NCBI GenBank assembly: GCA_903924185.1
Contig: CAIYAN010000073.1
Span: 1 to 7,144 of the forward strand
DNA length: 7,144 nucleotides
Source of the DNA: an uncultured Opitutia bacterium
Lineage (GTDB): Bacteria; Verrucomicrobiota; Verrucomicrobiia; Opitutales; UBA953
Reading direction: 5' to 3'
Under the pieces are notes generated by a model. That model worked only from the letters and a program-made list of their open reading frames with translations, had not been told where the DNA came from and searched no databases. Of this stretch, positions 1 to 5,325 are shown one piece after another. Every line of letters starts with the position of its first letter. Position 1 is the first letter of the stretch. The translations under genes were made by a program, and so were the position numbers.

Positions 1-425
1 ATACAGACCCAAGAGACGCGGGAAACTAAAGTGCGAAGGGACTCAAACGAAGCTTCCGCCAACTTCATGCCGAAGGCGACCGCCAAGAATAGCAGTAAAT
101 CCAAAATAAATTCGCGCAAACCAAAGTCCCACGAGTTCTCCGTCCAGCGCGTTAAATAGGTAACAAGCATGCCATAGACCAGCAAGACGCCTGCCCACAT
201 GGAGGTGCCACGCCAAAAACTGCGCATGAAGAGGTACGGGATGGCGACCAAGAGCATGATTGCCCCGAAGACCGCGTCGCCATAGTAAGGCAGGACTGCC
301 TTCACCCACTGCGTCGGTAAAGTCAAAATGAAGTAGGCAAAAAGGAGAATCCACGTCGTCAACCCTCCAGCGGGCATGAGCCGACGTGGCGCGAACGGCG
401 CGGGTATGGGAGGAGCGGGCTGCAT
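1..425 (-). CDS. Multi-pass membrane protein, N-terminal part (cut by left edge)
   Basis: The frame is open from an ATG at 425-423 to the left edge, giving 141 visible residues; an in-frame TGA lies just upstream at 431-429. A Pro/Ala-rich head (residues 1-20) is followed by four hydrophobic stretches at about 22-41, 51-68, 74-92 and 104-121, separated by short polar loops such as TRWTENSWDFGLRE. This is the pattern of an integral inner-membrane protein. A second in-frame ATG at 377-375 (MPAGGLTTW) sits directly before the first membrane segment and could be the true start; neither ATG has a purine-rich ribosome site. It lies 153 bases after the acyl ligase on the same strand. In a glycan locus the usual candidates are a Wzy-type polymerase, O-antigen ligase, flippase or membrane acyltransferase. 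No family motif is visible, so the function is left open. The membrane-protein call is firm, the role is not. Confidence 0.75.
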   Translation of the reverse strand, partial: MQPAPPIPAPFAPRRLMPAGGLTTWILLFAYFILTLPTQWVKAVLPYYGDAVFGAIMLLVAIPYLFMRSFWRGTSMWAGVLLVYGMLVTYLTRWTENSWDFGLREFILDLLLFLAVAFGMKLAEASFESLRTLVSRVSWVC

Positions 426-578
426 GAATCAGAAAGATTTATCTAAGACCATCGTGGAAAGCGCCGAGGCGAACCAGGCAGCGATATTGCCCGTTAGCCC
501 GCCCCAGCCGTACTGCAACCACAGCTTGGCCGTGCAACAATGGGTGCTGCGAAAGAAAGCGGGTGGTGGGGTGCATGC
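426..578. other. 153-base gap between ligase and membrane-protein gene
   Basis: This is the only sizeable gap in the window. No clear sigma-70 promoter or hairpin-plus-T-run terminator was found on the minus strand; a weak TAGATA-like hexamer near 444-439 has no convincing -35 partner. Two minus-strand frames are open through most of it. One is a 45-codon ORF whose ATG (576-574) sits two bases after the ligase TAA and which ends in TAA at 441-439. The other is an ATG-less frame running from the ligase stop to the TGA at 431-429, with a hydrophobic centre (GWGGLTGNIAAWFASALS) and the same frame as the downstream membrane protein. Neither resembles a known protein. It may hold a small gene, a gene remnant or only leader sequence. 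Confidence 0.5.
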
Positions 579-1922
579 TTAGCGGATTTTTTTGAGTCGC
601 TCACCGCTGACCGCTGCGACGAAACGGACACGCGTCGGGACTTTATGAGCAGCCAACGCGCGCCGACAAGCGTTGCGAATCGCCGCCCGGAGTTGCTCGT
701 GGTCCGCCGCGGGCGCCGCCACGACTTCCGCCACGACCGCCTGGCCAACCAAAGCGTTGGCTTCACCGCGCACCCGGCAATCAAGGACCAAGGGCAAGTT
801 TAGGATCACCGACTCAACCTCAGCGGGCATGAGTTTCTCTCCGCCGACGTTGATGACTTCGCCCAAGCGGCCGAGGATGCGCAACGTGCCCTCGGGGCCG
901 AGCTCGACCTTGTCGCCGGTCCGGAACCAACCATCGCTGGTGAACTTCCCTGCCCCATCGCGCGTGTCTAAATAGCCGCCCACCTGCGTCAGACTCCGCA
1001 GCCAGAGTTCATCGTCCACCACTTTCCATTCGGTGGACGGGTCCACAAACCGGATGAAGGTCGAATCAGCATCCGGACTTTCCGTCCGGATAATGCCGGT
1101 CTCGCTCGTACCAAAAGTCTGAATGAAGCGCACCCGCGGGAAGGCGGCACGCAAGCGCGACAAAAGGCCCGACGGCATGGGCTCCGTGCCGTAGGTGATG
1201 ACCCGCAAGGAACTAAGGTCGTGCGTCTGGTGTTCGCCTGAAACCAAGAGGAGGTTTAAAAATGTCGGTGAAGCTGGCAGAACCGCGACCTGATAATGGG
1301 CTATCGCCGCCGCAACAACGGCCGCGGAGCGATCAGCCGGCACCACTAAAGTTGAGCCGGTGGCCAAAGCGCCGAGCAACGTGTTCAGCCCGCCGATGTG
1401 GTCGAAGCCCAGTAACGCGAGTACCGGCAGACGATTCCGACGGCGGTCTTGGTAGGTGGAAAGCAAGACCGTGAGGTCTTGCACCATCACTTTCGGCCGG
1501 CCGCTAGTCCCGCTGGAGAAAAGCACGAGGCCCGCATGGCCCTGCGTCCGCAACTGACCGAAGGCCGCATGAGCAGAGGGCTCTGACATCCGCGGTAACA
1601 GCGTCCAGCCAAAGCCCGCGCTCGTGATAATCCATTGCGCACCGATCTCGCCGAGTTTGCCTGGGTGCTCAGCAAGATTACCGGCGAGCGGCGCCACGCT
1701 ATGGCCGGCGGCGGCCAAGGCGAATAGCCAGGCAACCGCCGCCGGCTCATGCTCTCCGACAATGGCGAAGACCGCCGGGCCGTCTAAGGCTAGGGCCTGC
1801 AGGTCGATGCGGACGGCCGCCTGCAAGCGGGCGAGATCTGCATAGGTGCAGTCACCCCAGGGCCCTTGCATGGCGAGGGCTGGACCGCAGTCCTGCAAGC
1901 GTTGTTCAAACCAAACGGACAT
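579..1922 (-). CDS. AMP-forming acyl-CoA/acyl-ACP ligase (ANL superfamily)
   Basis: This 447-residue adenylate-forming enzyme activates a carboxylic acid with ATP to an acyl-AMP and passes it to a thiol. The core motifs are present in order: A3 phosphate loop LFSSGTSGRPK (134-144), A5 TFGTSETG (269-276), A7 DGWFRTGD (330-337) and A8 hinge GRLGEVINVGGEK (351-363). The chain ends in ERLKKIR, where Lys444 or Lys445 is the likely A10 catalytic lysine. It is short for the superfamily (commonly 500-600) and the N-terminal half is compact. The start at 1922 is chosen because its ATG shares a base with the reductase stop (TGATG); an in-frame ATG at 1979 would overlap the reductase by 58 bases and add 19 residues that look unrelated. 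It follows a carrier protein and a reductase, so the thiol acceptor is plausibly the ACP encoded two genes upstream, as with DltA and DltC; a CoA acceptor is the alternative. The acid used cannot be read from the sequence. Confidence 0.9.
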   Translation of the reverse strand: MSVWFEQRLQDCGPALAMQGPWGDCTYADLARLQAAVRIDLQALALDGPAVFAIVGEHEPAAVAWLFALAAAGHSVAPLAGNLAEHPGKLGEIGAQWIITSAGFGWTLLPRMSEPSAHAAFGQLRTQGHAGLVLFSSGTSGRPKVMVQDLTVLLSTYQDRRRNRLPVLALLGFDHIGGLNTLLGALATGSTLVVPADRSAAVVAAAIAHYQVAVLPASPTFLNLLLVSGEHQTHDLSSLRVITYGTEPMPSGLLSRLRAAFPRVRFIQTFGTSETGIIRTESPDADSTFIRFVDPSTEWKVVDDELWLRSLTQVGGYLDTRDGAGKFTSDGWFRTGDKVELGPEGTLRILGRLGEVINVGGEKLMPAEVESVILNLPLVLDCRVRGEANALVGQAVVAEVVAAPAADHEQLRAAIRNACRRALAAHKVPTRVRFVAAVSGERLKKIR

Positions 1923-1924
1923 CA
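1922..1924 (-). other. TGATG stop/start overlap (reductase to ligase)
   Basis: The reductase stop TGA (1924-1922) and ligase start ATG (1922-1920) share the A. With no purine-rich ribosome site in the preceding 20 bases, initiation of the ligase most likely depends on ribosomes finishing the reductase. This fixes the ligase start. Confidence 0.75.
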
Positions 1925-2611
1925 GCTGAGTTGACTGAGATAACGAATAGAGCCGGTGGCGGCAGAGGGGCTCCGCCATTCTTGGGCGATAAAGGCAACG
2001 GCCTCGGCGAGGGTCGTCCCTTGGGGCCGGCCGATGCGCTGGTTGAGAGTATGGAGTTTGTCCGCCCCCACGGCCCGCGTGAGGTCAGTATCCACCGGAC
2101 CAAGTCCGACAGCGTTCACCCGGACACCTTGGGACTGCAGTTCGCTGGCAGCGACCTTGGTCAAGGCTTCCACGGCGGCCTTGCTCGCCACATACGCGGC
2201 TTCGCCCGCTAATGACAGCGGCACCGCGACAGTCGTGAGGTTGACCACTAAGCCCGCCCGCTGTCGAACCATCGCCTTACCGACGGCTTGCAGGCAATGC
2301 AACGTCCCGAGGTAATTCACGCGCATGAGGGCTTCGGCCGTGGCAGCCGGGGTCAGGAGCAAAGCATTCATGGAGGCCGCCCCCGCATTATTGATCAGCA
2401 AGTCGATACGCCCAGCAGCCAGCACGATAGCAACGGCGGCCTGCACTGAAGCCTCGCTACCCACATCGACGGCATGGGCTTGAAAATGCGGATGCACCAA
2501 GGACTGCGGGCTGCGGGCGAAGCCGTGCACAGTCCAACCCTCCGCCAGGAGGCTTTCGGCGAGGGCCCGGCCGAGGCCGCGCGACGATCCAGTAATAATA
2601 ACAACAGGCAT
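1922..2611 (-). CDS. Short-chain dehydrogenase/reductase, FabG-like
   Basis: This 229-residue classical-type SDR has a Rossmann fold. Residues 7-14 give the nucleotide loop TGSSRGLG, NNAG is at 74-77, the structural Asn is N99, and the active pair is Y140-x3-K144 (YVASK). The arginines in the glycine loop (R11) and after the second strand (FARS, R33) suggest NADP(H). Two positions depart from the usual pattern. The residue 13 before Tyr140, normally the catalytic Ser, is Thr127, and the later Pro-Gly motif reads LGPVDTD. The start at 2611 is chosen because MPVVIITGSS begins at the first strand; it leaves four bases after the carrier-protein stop. An in-frame ATG at 2671 would overlap that gene and precede the fold. 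Lying between an ACP and an acyl ligase, it probably reduces a carrier-bound 3-oxoacyl group to 3-hydroxyacyl, but it could instead act on a nucleotide sugar or free acid. Family is clear, substrate is inferred. Confidence 0.9.
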   Translation of the reverse strand: MPVVIITGSSRGLGRALAESLLAEGWTVHGFARSPQSLVHPHFQAHAVDVGSEASVQAAVAIVLAAGRIDLLINNAGAASMNALLLTPAATAEALMRVNYLGTLHCLQAVGKAMVRQRAGLVVNLTTVAVPLSLAGEAAYVASKAAVEALTKVAASELQSQGVRVNAVGLGPVDTDLTRAVGADKLHTLNQRIGRPQGTTLAEAVAFIAQEWRSPSAATGSIRYLSQLS

Positions 2612-2615
2612 GGGT

Positions 2616-2933
2616 TTAAGCTCGGGCAGCGGCCACAAGTTCGACGATATGGTCAGCCAATAAGCCGACACGGCGGAAGGGGGAAGTCAGGCGACTCATT
2701 GCCTTCTCGTCGGCAATAATCACCCACACCCCGCAGGCCTTATGAATGTCGTCTTCGAGGTCGGACATCAACGTCACGAGGCCGATGCTATCGAGGGGGG
2801 AAGCCTCGCCAAAGAGGCGGGTCTGCTCATCGGCTTGCGCCAAGGCGGGCTGGCTCAACTCCTGCCCCAAGCGGGCGAGTCGAGCTAAGACGAGCTTTAC
2901 GGCGTCATCCCTAGTAAAGGTTGGCATATTCAT
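2616..2933 (-). CDS. Acyl carrier protein
   Basis: This 105-residue protein has the helical carrier-protein pattern and the motif PLDSIGLVTLMSDLE at residues 46-60. Ser49 in D-S-I-G-L is the expected site where a phosphopantetheine arm is attached by a holo-ACP synthase. The following acidic helix (DLEDDI) is typical of the recognition helix. It is longer than the primary fatty-acid ACP (about 78) because of extensions at both ends, which fits a specialised carrier rather than the housekeeping one. The start at 2933 overlaps the glycosyltransferase stop as ATGA; the next in-frame ATG at 2927 (MPTF) is possible. An upstream in-frame ATG at 3044 lies wholly inside the glycosyltransferase gene and adds an Arg-rich, unrelated head. 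Its partners are probably the downstream reductase and ligase. The substrate carried is unknown. Confidence 0.85.
   Translation of the reverse strand: MNMPTFTRDDAVKLVLARLARLGQELSQPALAQADEQTRLFGEASPLDSIGLVTLMSDLEDDIHKACGVWVIIADEKAMSRLTSPFRRVGLLADHIVELVAAARA
2930..2933 (-). other. ATGA start/stop overlap (glycosyltransferase to ACP)
   Basis: The carrier-protein ATG (2933-2931) overlaps the glycosyltransferase TGA (2932-2930) in a classic four-base coupling junction. The 20 bases before it are free of a Shine-Dalgarno-like run. The overlap ties production of the acyl module to that of the sugar transferase. Confidence 0.75.
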
Positions 2934-4156
2934 GAAAGTTTTTGGGCAACGCCCTGCAGGACATCGACGAATTGGGCGGAGAGATCGCCACGCGCGAACC
3001 GCTGCTCCGCTAGGGTGCGGGCGGCTGTCCCGGCGCGACGGCATCGTTCCGGGTCTGTGGCTAAGGCCTGCAAAGCATCGGCGAAAGCGGCGGGGTCACG
3101 GGGCGGCACTACGATGCCGGCGCCAGCTTGCTCAATCATCGCCGCTAACCAACCGGGGTAGTTGTTGACGATGGGAATCCCCGCGGCGGCGTAATCGAAG
3201 AATTTATTAGGTGAGGTACCGTCGTAGAAGGCCGGCACATCCTTGAGCACCATCAAGCCGCAATCGAGCGACGCCGTGATGGCCCCTAACTGCTGCTTCG
3301 GGACCGGGTTGAAGAAGAGGCAATTGGTCAGGCCATCCGCCGTGGCCAACGCCCTTAGGCGGTCTTTTTCCTTCCCGTCGCCGATGAAGGCCAGTTTCAC
3401 GCGGGTATCGCCGCGTCGACGCAGCTCTCGGGCGACATCTAATAAGGCATCGAGGCCGTTGGCAGGGCCATGGGCGCCCGTAAAGCCAGCCACAAAATCC
3501 CCCGTAGCGATGCCGGGTAAAGCGAGCGGCGCCCGCCGGCGGGGGTGAAACAAATCCAAATCACACCCATTGGGAATCAGGGTAACCGCGCGGCCATGCG
3601 GCGCCCGGCGTTGAATCCCTGCCACGATCCCAGGGGAAAGTCCAATGCACGCATCAGCACCGCGATAAGCCGCCCACTCGAGGAAAGACATGGCACCTAG
3701 CAGTAAAGGGTTCCGCACCCCCAAGGCGCGCGGGAGCTCTGGCCAAAGGTCACGCACCTCAAAGACAAAAGGCTTCCCGCGGAGCCAGCGCGCGGCGAGC
3801 CCAGGGAGAGCGGCCGTCAGCGGCGTCGAGGTGGCAAAGGCAACGTCGTAACTTTCGGTTAAGGCCAAACGGAGCGAGCAGAGGGCGAACCAGGTGAACG
3901 TCCAACCGCGCCGGAGCAAACCGTCCCGATTAGAGTAAGGCAGCGGCAGAGAAATCACATCGATGCCCTCGACGTCGCCTCGCGACCAACCCGCTGATTG
4001 ATTCCAGGGCAGGTTCAAGCCGGACTGAGCATGGGCACCGCAAACCATCGTGACCGAATGCCCACGAGCGATGCAGGCCCGCGCGAACTCATAGGAACGC
4101 GTTCCGCCAGATCCAAGCGGGGTCGCAAAATGCTGATGGAAGTAGAGGAGCCGCAT
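2930..4156 (-). CDS. GT4-family glycosyltransferase, WbuB-like
   Basis: This 408-residue retaining GT-B transferase is of the kind that moves a sugar from a nucleotide donor onto a lipid-linked acceptor at the cytoplasmic face of the membrane. The N-terminal acceptor domain starts MRLLYFHQHF with the glycine loop GSGGTRSYEFA (15-25). EVRDLWPE is at 133-140, followed by IPNGCDLDLF (194-203), which begins the linker. The donor domain has FTGAHGPANGLD (225-236), FIGDGKEKDRL (257-267) and GTSPNKFFDYAAAGIP (313-328). In this clade the usual E-x7-E pair of GT4 enzymes is replaced by a G-x7-D arrangement, as seen here. The start at 4156 is the first ATG after the epimerase stop, 12 bases away and in the same frame, with no ribosome-site consensus. 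WbuB itself is an amino-sugar (FucNAc) transferase, but donor specificity cannot be transferred safely. The epimerase upstream makes UDP-ManNAc available as one possible donor. Confidence 0.92.
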   Translation of the reverse strand: MRLLYFHQHFATPLGSGGTRSYEFARACIARGHSVTMVCGAHAQSGLNLPWNQSAGWSRGDVEGIDVISLPLPYSNRDGLLRRGWTFTWFALCSLRLALTESYDVAFATSTPLTAALPGLAARWLRGKPFVFEVRDLWPELPRALGVRNPLLLGAMSFLEWAAYRGADACIGLSPGIVAGIQRRAPHGRAVTLIPNGCDLDLFHPRRRAPLALPGIATGDFVAGFTGAHGPANGLDALLDVARELRRRGDTRVKLAFIGDGKEKDRLRALATADGLTNCLFFNPVPKQQLGAITASLDCGLMVLKDVPAFYDGTSPNKFFDYAAAGIPIVNNYPGWLAAMIEQAGAGIVVPPRDPAAFADALQALATDPERCRRAGTAARTLAEQRFARGDLSAQFVDVLQGVAQKLS

Positions 4157-4168
4157 ACCGGCGGGCGC

Positions 4169-5320
4169 TTAGCCGAGATCCTGCTCAAGGACGGCGCGAA
4201 TCTTACGGGCGGCGGTACCGTCACCATAGGGATTCTGCAACTGAGAGCGGCGGAGGTACTCAACCGGGTCATCGAGGAGGCGCGTGGTTTCCTGGCAAAT
4301 GCGCGCTGGGTCGGTGCCGACCAAGATACAGGTCCCAGCGGCGACGGCTTCGACGCGTTCGGTGGTATTACGTAAAACCAAGACGGGCTTCCCCAAAGAG
4401 GGCGCCTCTTCCTGCACGCCGCCCGAGTCGGTGAGAATCACCGTGGCGCGGTCCATGAGCCAGACAAAGTCTTCATAGCGTGCCGGCGAAATCAGGGCGA
4501 TGCGCGGATTCTTGCCGAGGAGGCGATGCACGGGTTCCTGGACTAAGGGATTGAGGTGCACCGGATACAGCACGCCAAGGTCTGGATGGCGCTCCGTCAA
4601 TTGCTGCAGGGCGCGGCAAATCTGCTCGAAGCCTAAGCCGAAGGACTCGCGGCGGTGGCCAGTAACCAGCAACCATCGAGCCTTCGGGTCAGTCAGGAAT
4701 CGCTGAGCGAACGCCGGCGGGACGCCTAACCGTGCGATGACTTCCGCGTCTTGACCGAGGCCCTGTAAGCGGGCCCGCGTCCAGAGCAACGCATCGACCA
4801 CGGTATTACCGGTCACAGTACAGGATTTGTCGTCGATGGCTTCACTGAGAAGGTTCTCGCGGGCCTGCTCGGTCGGACAGAAATTCCAGCGGACTAAGGG
4901 CGCGGTCAAACGGCGGTTCATCTCCTCCGGAAACGGCGAGCGCATGTCATCCGTGCGGAGGCCGGCTTCCACGTGCCCCACTGGGACGTTCGCATAGAAC
5001 GCGGCCAAGGCCGAACCGAGGACAGTCGTGGTATCACCCTGCACAAGGACCGCGTCGGGGCGGGCCATGGTAATCCATGAGTGGACGGACGTGAGCACCC
5101 GCGCAGTAAGATCAGCCAAGCCTTGGCCGGGCTGCATGAGGTTCAGGTCCACATCTGGACGGAGGCCAAAGACAGCGAGCGTCTGGTCGAGCATCTGACG
5201 ATGCTGGGCGGTCACCACGAGCACCGGGCGAATTTTCTTCGACTGCAGGAGCTCAAAGTAGAGCGGCGCCATCTTGATGCATTCAGGACGGGTGCCAACA
5301 ATCAGGGCGACGGTACGCAT
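4169..5320 (-). CDS. wecB: UDP-N-acetylglucosamine 2-epimerase (non-hydrolysing)
   Basis: This 383-residue enzyme interconverts UDP-GlcNAc and UDP-ManNAc in the cytoplasm, supplying an amino-sugar precursor for surface glycans. Its length matches the family (about 375). The residues expected by comparison with E. coli WecB are all there: R11 and K16 in GTRPECIKMAP, D96 in QGDTTT, E118 in GHVEAGLRT, E132/E133 in PFPEE, H222 in TGHRRES, and the UDP-binding stretch LTDSGGVQEEAP (296-307). The ATG at 5320 is chosen because MRTVALIVGTRPE is the canonical N-terminus. The same frame stays open for 128 more codons upstream, but that lies inside the lyase gene. It starts five bases after the lyase stop and is followed after 12 bases by the glycosyltransferase. 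No UDP-ManNAc dehydrogenase (WecC) is seen in the window, so whether the product is used as ManNAc or oxidised to ManNAcA is open. Confidence 0.97.
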   Translation of the reverse strand: MRTVALIVGTRPECIKMAPLYFELLQSKKIRPVLVVTAQHRQMLDQTLAVFGLRPDVDLNLMQPGQGLADLTARVLTSVHSWITMARPDAVLVQGDTTTVLGSALAAFYANVPVGHVEAGLRTDDMRSPFPEEMNRRLTAPLVRWNFCPTEQARENLLSEAIDDKSCTVTGNTVVDALLWTRARLQGLGQDAEVIARLGVPPAFAQRFLTDPKARWLLVTGHRRESFGLGFEQICRALQQLTERHPDLGVLYPVHLNPLVQEPVHRLLGKNPRIALISPARYEDFVWLMDRATVILTDSGGVQEEAPSLGKPVLVLRNTTERVEAVAAGTCILVGTDPARICQETTRLLDDPVEYLRRSQLQNPYGDGTAARKIRAVLEQDLG

Positions 5321-5325
5321 GAGGT

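Noticed and set aside
43..354. 103-residue minus-strand ORF
   Set aside because: The overlapping frame from 425 gives a clean multi-pass membrane protein; this one is rich in His, Arg and Gly with no coherent pattern.
380..416. GC-rich inverted sequence near the membrane-protein start, considered as a terminator
   Set aside because: The stem is short, no T-run follows on either strand, and it lies inside the open frame from 425.
494..784. Plus- and minus-strand ORFs of 87-100 residues over the ligase 3' end
   Set aside because: They are shadows of the ligase frame, which carries the A8 and C-terminal motifs there.
2934..3044. 37-residue N-terminal extension of the carrier protein
   Set aside because: It overlaps the conserved frame of the glycosyltransferase, is Arg/Pro-rich, and the ATGA junction gives a natural start.
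3170..3220. Loss of the E-x7-E pair in the glycosyltransferase, considered as inactivation
   Set aside because: The SPNKFFDYAAAG form is usual for WbuB-like GT4 enzymes, so it is a clade feature rather than damage.
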